Below, in pieces: positions 25,598-33,719 of a stretch of 64,000 nt of DNA. Source of the stretch: Sva-07 sp963698565. Lineage in GTDB: Bacteria; Actinomycetota; Acidimicrobiia; Acidimicrobiales; Ilumatobacteraceae. The notes beneath the pieces are model-generated. The model did not search any database, had not been told where the DNA came from, and saw only the letters and a program-made list of their open reading frames with translations. Every line of letters begins with the position of its first letter. The stretch's first letter is position 1. The stretch lies in contig CAVORH010000028.1 in assembly GCA_963698565.1 (NCBI GenBank), forward strand, positions 186,001-250,000. The letters are read 5' to 3'. Position numbers and translations under genes: made by a program.

Positions 25598-27330
25598 GCC
25601 ACCGCCCCCTGGCCGATCTGCGATTCGACGATCTCGGCGTAGGTCGGACACGTCTCGAGCAACTCGGCATGGGTGCCACGGCCGATGATCTCACCGTCCT
25701 CGAGCACGAGGATCTGGTCGGCGTCGACGATCGTCGACACGCGCTGGGCGACGATGAGGACCGCCGCGTCGGCGGTGTGCGGTTTCAATGCAGCTCGCAG
25801 TCGAGCATCGGTGGCGAGGTCGAGCGCGGAGAACGAGTCGTCGAACACGTAGATCTCGGGCTTGACGACGAGCGCCCGGGCGATGCACAGCCGCTGCCGC
25901 TGCCCGCCCGACACGTTCGTTCCGCCCTGCGTGATCGGGCTCTCGAGGCCGTCGGGCATCGCCTGCACGAACCCGCTCGCCTGAGCAACTTCGAGCGCTT
26001 CCCAGAGCTCACCCTCGTCGGCGTCCGGTCGCCCGTAGCGCAGGTTCGACGCGACGGTTCCGGAGAACAGGAACGGCTTCTGCGGGACGTAACCGACCTT
26101 GCTCCACAACAGGTCGAGATCGAGGTCGCGGACGTCGACCCCGTCGACGACGACCGACCCCTCCGTGGCATCCGACAGCCGCGAGACGAGGTTCATCAGC
26201 GTGGTCTTGCCGGCGCCGGTGCTCCCGATGATCGCCGTCGTCGTGCCGGCTTCGACGCGGAACGACACGTTGCACAGCACCGGACGATCGGCACCGGGAT
26301 ACGCAAAGCTGACGTCACGGAACTCGAGGGTCCCGCGTTCGAGGACTTCGGTGACCGGCTGGTCCGGCTGGCGAACCGTCGACGGCGTGTCGAGTACCTC
26401 GGCCACGCGCTCAGCGGCGACGCCGGCGCGAGGGATCATCGACACCATGAACGTCATCATCACGACGGCGAACAGGATCTGCATCAGGTAACTCAGGTAG
26501 GCGACCAGCGAGCCGATCTCCATCTGGCCGGCGCCGATCCGGTCGCCACCGATCCAGATCACGGCAACGCTCGACAGGTTGATGATCAGCATCACCGTCG
26601 GGAACGTGGCGGCCATCAGGCGCCCGGCACGGAGCGATGTCTGCGTCAACTCGTCGTTCGCCTGCGAGAACCGTGCGACTTCCTGCGGTTCGCGGACGAA
26701 CGCTCGCACGACCCGCATGCCGGTGATCTGCTCACGCAGCACCAGGTTCACGCGGTCGATACGGAACTGCATCGCCTGGAACGACGGCACCATCCGGTAC
26801 ACGATCGAACCGAGCGCGACGACCGCAGCCGGGATCGCGAACACCAGGATCATCGACAGACCCGGGTCCTCCCGGACGGCGAAGAAGATGCCGATCACCA
26901 TCGTGATCGGCGCAGTGATCATCATCGTGCAGGCCATGACCACGAGCATCTGGATCTGTTGGACGTCGTTGGTCGTGCGGGTGATCAGCGAGGGCGCCCC
27001 GAACTGGCCGACCTCGCGAGCCGAGTAGCCGGTCACCGTGTGGAACAGGTCGCGCCGGATGTCCCGGCCGAAGCCCATCGCCGCCCGCGATGCGTACCAG
27101 ACCGCGCCGACGGTGAAGATGATCTGGATGATCGTGAACCCCATCATCACGGCACCCATCGTCAAGATGTAGTCGTTGTCCCCCTGCAGCACGCCGTTGT
27201 CGATCAACAGCGCGTTGACCGTCGGCAGCGTGAGTGAGGCGAACGTCGCGATCGACTGCAGTGCGACGACCATCAACAACACGTTGCGGTAGGGGCCGAG
27301 ATGGCTCTTGATCAGCTGCCAGAGTTTCAC
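25594..27330 (-). CDS. ABC exporter half-transporter, degenerate-site subunit
   Basis: 578-residue type I ABC exporter half, six membrane segments plus nucleotide-binding domain. Walker A is GSTGAGKTT and the signature VSGGQRQR is canonical, but Walker B is VFDDSFSALD (Asp in place of the catalytic Glu) and the H-loop reads VAQRVST (Gln in place of His). This is the pattern of the degenerate subunit in heterodimeric exporters, and it complements the neighbour exactly. GTG start at 27330 overlaps the tetR stop (GTGA), giving a tetR-abc-abc operon. Confidence 0.9.
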   Translation of the reverse strand: MKLWQLIKSHLGPYRNVLLMVVALQSIATFASLTLPTVNALLIDNGVLQGDNDYILTMGAVMMGFTIIQIIFTVGAVWYASRAAMGFGRDIRRDLFHTVTGYSAREVGQFGAPSLITRTTNDVQQIQMLVVMACTMMITAPITMVIGIFFAVREDPGLSMILVFAIPAAVVALGSIVYRMVPSFQAMQFRIDRVNLVLREQITGMRVVRAFVREPQEVARFSQANDELTQTSLRAGRLMAATFPTVMLIINLSSVAVIWIGGDRIGAGQMEIGSLVAYLSYLMQILFAVVMMTFMVSMIPRAGVAAERVAEVLDTPSTVRQPDQPVTEVLERGTLEFRDVSFAYPGADRPVLCNVSFRVEAGTTTAIIGSTGAGKTTLMNLVSRLSDATEGSVVVDGVDVRDLDLDLLWSKVGYVPQKPFLFSGTVASNLRYGRPDADEGELWEALEVAQASGFVQAMPDGLESPITQGGTNVSGGQRQRLCIARALVVKPEIYVFDDSFSALDLATDARLRAALKPHTADAAVLIVAQRVSTIVDADQILVLEDGEIIGRGTHAELLETCPTYAEIVESQIGQGAVA

Positions 27331-27915
27331 GAGGGGGTTCCTGTTCCGACGCCGTGCAGGACGGTGTCGACGATGTCGGATGCCTCGGATGCTTCCGCGG
27401 CGATCATCGGATGGGTGAGCGAGAGGGTGAGGGCACGCAGCATCCGGGCGGCCTGAGCGGGCTCGACGCGGATGTGGTCGGCATTGGCCGCGAAGATCGC
27501 CGTCAGTGCGGGGCTGTCGGTCATCGGACGGCTGACCTGGTCGTGGCGCTTGGGACCGAGGTGCGACAGCAGGGTCCACACGTCGACGACGCGTCGCTGG
27601 ATCAACTCGGTGGCGTCGACGAGCTGCTCCTCGAACGGGAGATCACGGATCGATCGCCCGCAGCGCGCTCTCGAACGGCTCCTGATCGAGCGCGGCCTCG
27701 AGGGTGGCGTCGAGCAGTTCGTCCTTGTCGGCGAAGACCCGGAAGATCGTGCCCTCGGCGATGCCGGCGGCACAGGCGATCTGCTTGGTGGTGATCGCCT
27801 CGCCGTGCTCGGCGAGCAACGGCCGAACGGCCTCGATGATCGCCGCACGCCGTTCCTCGGGGGGAAGTGCCGACGCCCGCTTGGACGTCGGCGGTGCACT
27901 GGCGGACGGCGACAT
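27327..27915 (-). CDS. TetR/AcrR family transcriptional regulator, frameshifted
   Basis: First gene of the tetR-abc-abc operon and presumably its repressor. The N-terminal part (27915 to about 27646) has a complete TetR HTH (about residues 25-65, with ITTKQIACAAGIAEGTIFRVF) and ends at a premature TGA (27643-27645). Removing one C of an ATCC near 27646-27650 (minus strand) joins it to the second frame, DLPFEEQLVDATELIQRR, and gives a normal 195-residue regulator ending at 27327. So either a base-call error or a recently broken repressor. The start is the ATG at 27915, 15 nt from the palindromic operator. Confidence 0.82.
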
Positions 27916-27930
27916 CGCCCGAACCCTAAC

Positions 27931-27948
27931 TGAGTGAGTGCTCACTCA
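27931..27948. promoter_or_regulatory. Palindromic operator TGAGTGAG-TG-CTCACTCA in front of tetR
   Basis: Perfect 8-bp arms with a 2-bp centre, 18 bp in all, 15 nt upstream of the tetR start. The sequence TGAGTGAGCACTCACTCA class is typical of TetR/AcrR-family operators. It overlaps the stop codon of the upstream SGNH gene (27946-27948). Inferred function: autoregulation of tetR and the ABC exporter. Confidence 0.7.
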
Positions 27949-28947
27949 CACGTTCGAGCTGATCATCTCCCCGGCACTGGCGGCGAGGGCCGCGAAGTAG
28001 GCGTCGTAGCCCTTGCTGCTCGGGTGGAAGGAGGCGCCGCTGATCGTCAACGGGCCGTCGTCCCAGTGCTCGCGCACGTCGCCATCGGCAGTCATGCTGC
28101 GCTTCAGCGTGTCGCCGAACACGGCGTCGTTGACGTACCGATCACGTTGCCAGAACCGACAGGCGCCGTGATTGTCGAACTGCTCGACGACCGAGACGAA
28201 GGCGATGTCGGCGCCCGTGCGGGCCGAGGCGACCCGAGTGGCGAGCAGGATCTGTGCGTTGAAGCGATCGACCTGCTCGTCGACCCAGTCGGCTTCACTC
28301 CTGCTGAAGCCGGTCACGCCCTCACACCAGCGGTCGCTCTGCATCAGACGGGGATAGCCGAGCACGCGTACGGCGATCCGTGGGTAGCGCTCACCGATCT
28401 CGGCGTAGACGTCGATGAGGTCGGTGCGGAGTTCGGCGAGGTTCGCGATCTGGTTCTCGGCGGATCGATCGCACCCGACCGAGGTGATGCACCGCACGAG
28501 GGTGTCGGGCCAGTTCTCGCCGCGAACCGTGCGGAGGTCGTTGCCGCCGATCGTCATCGTGACGAACGTTCCCGAGCCGTCGCCGGGGATCACGGCGACA
28601 TCGACCTGGTTCGCGATGTCGGCGACGACCGCTCCCGCGCAGGCGACGAACACCGACTCGGCACCGAGCTGCTCGGCGAGGCGCGGCCCCGGCGTCTCGT
28701 CGAGTTCGCGGCTGCAATCGCTGTTGCCGATGCGTGTCGACGGCGCGAACGTCTGGGCAGCAGGTCCGTGGTCGTCGTAGTCGGAGGCGTTGCGATGGAT
28801 GCCGGTACCCGAGCTGTAGGAGTCGCCGAGCGTGACGACACGTTCGATGCCCGGCGCCGCTGAGCTCGTCGACACCTCGGTCGCCACCAACGCCAGGGGC
28901 GCGGCCAGGCAGGCCACGAAGGTGATCAGGCGGGTCGGCGACAACAC
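27946..28947 (-). CDS. Secreted SGNH/GDSL-family hydrolase
   Basis: 333-residue predicted exported esterase or lipase with a signal peptide ending about A30-A31. Block I is GDSYSSGTG with the nucleophile S43, block III contains GGND, and block V is SFHPSSKG with the catalytic His. Several Cys residues suggest disulfides, as in the Streptomyces extracellular SGNH lipases. GTG start at 28947, in frame with the signal peptide; the TTG next to it is an alternative. Its stop codon lies within the TetR operator, so it could share regulation by read-through only. Confidence 0.87.
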   Translation of the reverse strand: MLSPTRLITFVACLAAPLALVATEVSTSSAAPGIERVVTLGDSYSSGTGIHRNASDYDDHGPAAQTFAPSTRIGNSDCSRELDETPGPRLAEQLGAESVFVACAGAVVADIANQVDVAVIPGDGSGTFVTMTIGGNDLRTVRGENWPDTLVRCITSVGCDRSAENQIANLAELRTDLIDVYAEIGERYPRIAVRVLGYPRLMQSDRWCEGVTGFSRSEADWVDEQVDRFNAQILLATRVASARTGADIAFVSVVEQFDNHGACRFWQRDRYVNDAVFGDTLKRSMTADGDVREHWDDGPLTISGASFHPSSKGYDAYFAALAASAGEMISSNV

Positions 28948-29006
28948 CCCCGCCAGGCTAGGCGCACCACCGCGTCGAGGCGCCGCGACCGACCGACGTC
29001 ACGCGA

Positions 29007-29834
29007 TCAGGTCGACGTGTCGCGAACGCGACGCACGAGTACTTCCTGGACGATCGTCGCCACCTGGAGCCCGTCGATGCGGATCACGTCGCCGGTCACC
29101 AGACCCCGCCCCCCGTTCAACCCGTGCGATCGCGTGTCGAACCAGTGCCACTGGGAAGGATCCGTCGGCCGTTGGAACCACACGGAGTGATCGAGACTCG
29201 CACCCTGGAACAGCTTGCGATCACCGACGTCGCCCGCTGCGTCCGGATGCGGGAGGCGTGCGGCTCGCGACGGCGCAGCGTCGGACATGAAGGCGAGCGC
29301 GCACTGGCGATCGGCGGGGTCGTCACCCAGATCGGCGTTCAGCCTGATCCAGTAGCCCATCGTTCCATCGTCGAGAAAGGTCGCCTTGCGCTCGAGCAAC
29401 CCGGCCCACGAGTGATCGGGCAACGTCGGGTCGTCCGGTGCGGGCAGCCCGGCGGGCAGCGCAGAGATCTGGACATCGGCTTCGGGCTCGACGATCTGGA
29501 ACGACACCGACAGGTTGAGGATCGCACCACCCGACTGGCGGGCGACGACCTGGCGGGTGCTGAACGACCGGCCGTCGCGGAGTCGCTCGACCTCGTAACG
29601 GATCGGTTCGTCGTTCGTGCCTGGTCGGATGAAGTACGAGTGCAGCGAATGGGCCGGCCGATCGGCCGCCACCGTGCGCGAGGCGGCACGCAGTGCTTGC
29701 GCCACCACCTGCCCGCCGAACAGGCGCCCGCCCCACGGATATCGAGCGGCGATCCCGACGAACGTGTCGGGCCCGTGCGGCTCCATCTCCAGCAGTTCGC
29801 TGAACTCGATGTCGTGAATCCGGCGGGAGTCCAT
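29007..29834 (-). CDS. Acyl-CoA thioesterase, TesB-like double hot-dog
   Basis: 275-residue thioesterase with the N-terminal hot-dog hallmark GGRLFGGQVVAQAL (about 35-48) and SLHSYFIRPG (63-72), followed by the second hot-dog domain (about 150-275). Hydrolyses acyl-CoA to free fatty acid and CoA in the cytoplasm; fits with the lipid-storage enzymes elsewhere in the window. ATG start at 29834. A 31-bp palindrome lies just upstream, between it and the crp-type gene. Confidence 0.88.
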   Translation of the reverse strand: MDSRRIHDIEFSELLEMEPHGPDTFVGIAARYPWGGRLFGGQVVAQALRAASRTVAADRPAHSLHSYFIRPGTNDEPIRYEVERLRDGRSFSTRQVVARQSGGAILNLSVSFQIVEPEADVQISALPAGLPAPDDPTLPDHSWAGLLERKATFLDDGTMGYWIRLNADLGDDPADRQCALAFMSDAAPSRAARLPHPDAAGDVGDRKLFQGASLDHSVWFQRPTDPSQWHWFDTRSHGLNGGRGLVTGDVIRIDGLQVATIVQEVLVRRVRDTST

Positions 29835-29862
29835 CGGGCCAATGTAACGATCGTTGTCCGAT

Positions 29863-29893
29863 GTGACGATTGGCGTCCGACGCCGATCGTCAC
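29863..29893. terminator. 31-bp palindrome between the Crp-family gene and the thioesterase gene
   Basis: Arms GTGACGATTGGCGTC and GACGCCGATCGTCAC with a single central base and one mismatch. It begins 15 nt after the crp-family stop (29908) and ends 29 nt before the thioesterase start. It can act as a 3' hairpin for the regulator gene or as an operator for the thioesterase; the distance to the stop resembles the other 3'-end hairpins. Confidence 0.55.
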
Positions 29894-29907
29894 CCGGAGC
29901 GGAGAGC

Positions 29908-30561
29908 TCAGTGACCGGCGACGAAGCGGCTCAAGCCGGGCGCATCGATCACGACGATCCGGCCTCGGCCGGTCTCGACGAGCCCGGCTCTCCGGAAGCA
30001 CGCCAGCGCACGGGCCGTCGACTCGCGGGTGGTACCGATCCAGTCGGCGAGGTCGGCCTGGGTGATCGGCACCTCGTAGCCCCCGCAACCGCCGGCGTGA
30101 CGCATCATCAACGACGCGAGCTCCACGAGCATGCGACCGGTACGCACGATCGCCGAATCGGAGTTCCTGGTGACCAACCGCTGGTTCGCCCGCCGCAATT
30201 GCGCGCTGAGGTTCTGACACACGGCCACCATCAGCTCCGGCGACGCGGTGATCATGTCGAGGAACTGATCGGCGCGCAGGACGGCGACCACGGACTCGTC
30301 CAGGGCGGCCGCGCTGGCCGAGCGCGGTCGCCCGTCGAGTGCGGACAATTCGCCGAACTCGTCACCGGGCGTCTTGATGCCGATCAGCAGTTCGCGGCCC
30401 GACGGCATCGTCAGGAAGATCCGCACACGCCCCTCGACGACCGAGTACACGTGTCGCGAGTGGTCCGACTCCACGAAGAGCAGCTCGCCGGGTGCGAACG
30501 TTCGGTGACGGCCCGCGCCGCCGATCATCTCCCCGACCGTCGTGACCCCCGCTGCAACCAT
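29908..30561 (-). CDS. Crp/Fnr family transcriptional regulator
   Basis: 217-residue regulator with an N-terminal cyclic-nucleotide-binding-type beta-roll (about 18-120, containing GRELLIGIKTPGDEFGELSAL) and a C-terminal winged HTH (about 150-212, with TQADLADWIGTTRESTARAL). No N-terminal Cys cluster, so not an FNR-type oxygen sensor. The phosphate-binding stretch GELSALDGRPRSASAAA is close to that of cAMP-responsive CRPs, so cAMP is a possible ligand. ATG start at 30561. A CRP-like box lies in its divergent promoter. Confidence 0.92.
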   Translation of the reverse strand: MVAAGVTTVGEMIGGAGRHRTFAPGELLFVESDHSRHVYSVVEGRVRIFLTMPSGRELLIGIKTPGDEFGELSALDGRPRSASAAALDESVVAVLRADQFLDMITASPELMVAVCQNLSAQLRRANQRLVTRNSDSAIVRTGRMLVELASLMMRHAGGCGGYEVPITQADLADWIGTTRESTARALACFRRAGLVETGRGRIVVIDAPGLSRFVAGH

Positions 30562-30612
30562 GGCCCCTCCTGATCACCCTGGTCGCGCAGACGAGCAACC
30601 CGTCCTGCGCTG

Positions 30613-30628
30613 TGTGATCGAGGTCATA
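30613..30628. promoter_or_regulatory. CRP-like box TGTGA-TCGAGG-TCATA
   Basis: Matches the CRP consensus TGTGA-N6-TCACA at 9 of 10 conserved positions. It sits 52 bp upstream of the crp-family start and 64 bp upstream of the divergent plus-strand gene at 30693. Placement between a Crp-family gene and its neighbour suggests autoregulation and joint control. Confidence 0.55.
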
Positions 30629-30692
30629 GACCGTAGCCCGGTTCGCGCCCATGGTGGAACGGTCACATCCAACGACACTCCAGGAGACACCC

Positions 30693-31316
30693 ATGTATCT
30701 GTTCAGCCGCACCACGATTGCCGCACTCGGACGCCAGTTCGACGCCGTTCCCGCCGCCCTCGAGGTCGCCGAACTCGCGTCGAGCATCACCGGACGCGAC
30801 GTCAACGTGTTCGCCGCCCGCTTCGGCGCACCGATGGGAACGATCATGTGGAGCGCCCGATCCGAATCGCTCACCGAGCTGCAGGAGAGCACCGAGAAGA
30901 TGATGGCCGATCCGAGCTACCTCGCGAAGCTGGAGTCGATGAACGGCCTGTTCATGGCCCCCGCCGAGGACCGGTTCAGCCGGATCATCGTCGGCCCTGG
31001 GGAGGCGACCTCGAGGTACTACGGCATCACGCGCGCAGCGATGGCCAACGGCAAGTTCGGCGACGCGATGGCGTTCGGCGTCGAGGCCGCCGAGTACATC
31101 GCCACGTCGATGAAGTGTCCGTCGGCGTTCGTCAAGGCGGCCTACGGCGGTTTCGGCGACGTCACCTGGATCACCGGATTCGACGACATGGAGCAGGTCG
31201 ATGCGTTCGACGACTGGCAGATGTCGGATCCCGGCTATCACGAGATCCTCGTACGTTCGGGCGATCTCTTCGTCGAGAACAGCGGGCACACCAGTCTGAT
31301 CGAGAAGCTCAACTGA
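30693..31316 (+). CDS. Conserved-looking cytoplasmic protein, function unknown
   Basis: 207 residues without signal peptide or membrane segment and with no motif I can assign. The pattern (RTTIAALGRQ..., GTIMWSARSESLTELQESTEKMMADPSY) resembles dimeric alpha/beta-barrel proteins of the NIPSNAP or Dabb kind, but this is weak. ATG start at 30693 has a good ribosome binding site (AGGAGA, 30682-30687). It is divergent from the Crp-family gene with a CRP-like box between them, so it is a candidate target of that regulator. The 3' end carries an 18-bp tandem duplication over the stop codon. Confidence 0.75.
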   Translation: MYLFSRTTIAALGRQFDAVPAALEVAELASSITGRDVNVFAARFGAPMGTIMWSARSESLTELQESTEKMMADPSYLAKLESMNGLFMAPAEDRFSRIIVGPGEATSRYYGITRAAMANGKFGDAMAFGVEAAEYIATSMKCPSAFVKAAYGGFGDVTWITGFDDMEQVDAFDDWQMSDPGYHEILVRSGDLFVENSGHTSLIEKLN

Positions 31317-31332
31317 TCGAGAAGCTCGACTG
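31299..31332. repeat. Short tandem duplication at a stop codon
   Basis: The sequence TGATCGAGAAGCTCAAC occurs directly twice (second copy ...GCTCGAC), each copy followed by TGA. The first TGA ends the preceding gene. Looks like a replication-slippage duplication that left a second stop behind. Confidence 0.5.
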
Positions 31333-31358
31333 ACGAGCGAACGGGCGATACTGGGGGC

Positions 31359-31973
31359 ATGGCTCCCACGGTCGAAGTGTTCGCCGACATCACGTGCCCG
31401 TTCACGCACGTCGGGCTCAAACAGGTCGTCCGCCACGTCGACGAGATGGACTCACCCATCGACGTCGTCGTGCGGGCGTGGCCGCTCGAATGGGTGAACG
31501 GCGCGCCGCTCGACGTGGCCGCGGTCGTGGTGAAGGCGCAGGCCCTCGACGACCAACTCGGCGTGGACGACTTCTCCGGGCTCCGGGCGGATCGATGGCC
31601 GTCGAGCACGATCGCCGCACTCAACCTCGCTGCCTCCGCATACGAGCGCGACGCGGCAACGGGCCTGGCGGTCAGCCTCGAACTGCGCGCTGCGTTGTTC
31701 GAACACGGTGTCGATGTCGGTGATCCGGATGCGCTCGCCCTGATCGCAGCGGCCCATCAGCTCCCCGCACCTGCCGACGAACCGAGTGCGGCCGTCGAAC
31801 GCGACTACCGCGACGGCCAACAGCGCGGAGTCCAGGGCTCGCCACACTTCTTCGTGGGCGACGACGGGTTCTTCTGCCCGGCGCTCGACCTCGGCCACGA
31901 CGACGACGGGCAGCTCACGGCGAGGTTCGACAGCGCGATGCTCGCCGACTTCTTCGCCCGCATCGACGCCTGA
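31359..31973 (+). CDS. DsbA family (FrnE/HCCA-isomerase-like) thioredoxin-fold protein
   Basis: 204-residue thioredoxin-fold protein with a helical insertion. The N-terminal active-site motif is CPFT (C13 to T16), so it has only one Cys, and the cis-Pro loop is GVQGSPHFF. That combination is seen in the kappa-GST/2-hydroxychromene-2-carboxylate isomerase and FrnE-like branches rather than in classical disulfide oxidases. No signal peptide, so cytoplasmic. ATG start at 31359. Confidence 0.82.
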   Translation: MAPTVEVFADITCPFTHVGLKQVVRHVDEMDSPIDVVVRAWPLEWVNGAPLDVAAVVVKAQALDDQLGVDDFSGLRADRWPSSTIAALNLAASAYERDAATGLAVSLELRAALFEHGVDVGDPDALALIAAAHQLPAPADEPSAAVERDYRDGQQRGVQGSPHFFVGDDGFFCPALDLGHDDDGQLTARFDSAMLADFFARIDA

Positions 31974-32203
31974 GAGCGTCCGGCTTCCGAGTCCTGGATC
32001 CCGGCCCGAGGGCTCCGGCCGGAGGGGGGAGGACGGCCGAGCCCGTCGGGCGGGATCTGTACGAAGAGTACGGAGCACGGGTGAAGTCCGGATGACGAAA
32101 AGATGGCCCGATGGCAACCGCTCGGTGAATTGACGCCGCGAACGCTCGATCGACCAGCGGCTTCGGGAGGCGGAGGTCGGTCGTGGCGTGGTAACACGTG
32201 CAA
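31974..32203. other. Intergenic region before the amidase gene, no feature recognised
   Basis: About 225 bp of GC-rich DNA between the DsbA-like and amidase genes. I found no convincing promoter, riboswitch fold or small gene. The short stretch GGTAACACGTG near the amidase start resembles a 16S rRNA motif only by chance. Confidence 0.4.
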
Positions 32204-33676
32204 ATGGGGAACCTCGCTGACGACACTCGGTGGCTCGACGCCACCGCGCAGGCTGAACTCATCTCGACACGGGAGGCCACGTCCACCGAGCTGATCGACG
32301 GCGCCATCGAGCGCATCGAGCAGCACGACGGGGTGATCAACGCGGTGGTCATGCGCTGGTTCGAGCGGGCGCAGGCGCAGGCGGCCGCATTCGACGAGCT
32401 GCCGCTCCATGCGGAGCAGCGCGGAGCCTCGTTCGCCGGCGTGCCCTTCCTGCTGAAGGATCTCGGCAGCCATGTGGCGGGTCTGCCGCTCACGTCGGGC
32501 AACCGCGCCGCCGTCGATGCGATGCCGCTGTCCACTCACGACTCCAACCTCGTCGTCAGGTTCCGTGAGGCGGGGCTGATCCAGCTCGGCCGCACGAACA
32601 GCCCCGAGTTCGGCAGCCTGCCGGTGACGGAGCCGCTCGCGTACGGCCCGACGCGCAATCCCTGGAACACCGAGCACACGCCGGGCGGATCGAGCGGGGG
32701 TGCTGCGGCGGCGGTCGCCTCCGGCATGGTGCCGATCGCTCATGCGAGTGACGGCGGTGGCTCGATCCGGATCCCGGCGTCGTGTTGTGGGCTGGTCGGG
32801 CTGAAGCCGACGCAGGGTCGTGTGTCGATGGGCCCCGAGCGCGACGAGTCGGGCCTGAGCACGCAGTTGTGTGTCAGTCGCACCGTGCGCGACACCGCCC
32901 GGATGCTCGATGCGATCAACGGCCCCGGTGTGGGCGACACGGTGATCGCTCCGGCGCCGACGCGCCCGTACCTCGAGGAGTTGGGCGTCGAACCCGGACG
33001 GCTCCGCATCGGGCTCCTCGACACCCACCCCACCGGCGGCGATCTGCATCCCGACTGCATCGACGCGGTCCGATCGGCTGCGACTCTGCTGGAGGGGCTC
33101 GGGCACGACGTCACCCTCGGCCATCCGCCGATCCTGGAGGACCGCGAGTTCCCCCGCCGGTTCGCAGCGATGTGGGCCACCCTGATGTCGGTCGGGATCG
33201 ACGCACTCGGCACCACGATCGGGAGACCGATGACCGCCGACGACATCGAGCCGGTGAACTGGGCACAAGGCCAGTACGCCGCACATCTGTCGGCGACGCA
33301 GTACGCAGTGGCGCTCGCAGCGGTCGGGCAGTACCGGCGCCATGTGCACCAGTGGTGGGCCGACGGCTGGGACCTGCTGCTCACACCCACCCTGGCGGCA
33401 CCACCGCTGCCGATCGGCGCGCTGTACGACGCCGACGACGGCATCTCGAACGACGACCCGATGGCACCTTCGACACGTGCGGGACGATTCGTGGCGTTCA
33501 CACCGCAGTTCAACGCGACCGGCCAGCCTGCGATCAGCCTGCCCCTCCACTGGAACGACGCGGGCCTGCCGATCGGCGTGCAGTTGGTGGCCGCGTACGG
33601 CCGCGAGGACCTGCTGATCCGCGTGGCGAGCCAGCTGGAGCTGGCCTCGCCCTGGGCCGACCGTCACCCGAGTTGA
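32204..33676 (+). CDS. Amidase signature (AS) family amidase
   Basis: Cytoplasmic amidohydrolase of 490 residues. The Ser-cisSer-Lys triad is visible: K85 (in LLKDLG), cis-Ser S163 (in GGSSGG) and nucleophile S187 (in GGGSIRIPAS), with the 24-residue S-S spacing of the family. Substrates of AS amidases range from acylamides to nitrile-derived amides and nylon oligomers. It is not GatA-like, because gatB/gatC are absent nearby. I chose the ATG at 32204; a GTG two codons upstream (32198) is also in frame. Confidence 0.9.
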   Translation: MGNLADDTRWLDATAQAELISTREATSTELIDGAIERIEQHDGVINAVVMRWFERAQAQAAAFDELPLHAEQRGASFAGVPFLLKDLGSHVAGLPLTSGNRAAVDAMPLSTHDSNLVVRFREAGLIQLGRTNSPEFGSLPVTEPLAYGPTRNPWNTEHTPGGSSGGAAAAVASGMVPIAHASDGGGSIRIPASCCGLVGLKPTQGRVSMGPERDESGLSTQLCVSRTVRDTARMLDAINGPGVGDTVIAPAPTRPYLEELGVEPGRLRIGLLDTHPTGGDLHPDCIDAVRSAATLLEGLGHDVTLGHPPILEDREFPRRFAAMWATLMSVGIDALGTTIGRPMTADDIEPVNWAQGQYAAHLSATQYAVALAAVGQYRRHVHQWWADGWDLLLTPTLAAPPLPIGALYDADDGISNDDPMAPSTRAGRFVAFTPQFNATGQPAISLPLHWNDAGLPIGVQLVAAYGREDLLIRVASQLELASPWADRHPS

Positions 33677-33719
33677 GGTCGACGGTCGAGGCGCATTGCC
33701 GCCTCGGTAGGGTCGACGC

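Noticed and set aside
31974..32197. Riboswitch in the leader of the amidase gene
   Set aside because: I compared the region by eye with c-di-GMP, TPP, glycine, cobalamin and guanidine aptamer cores and found no match.
32185..32215. Fragment of 16S rRNA (GGTAACACGTG)
   Set aside because: The match is about eleven bases and the flanks do not continue the rRNA sequence.
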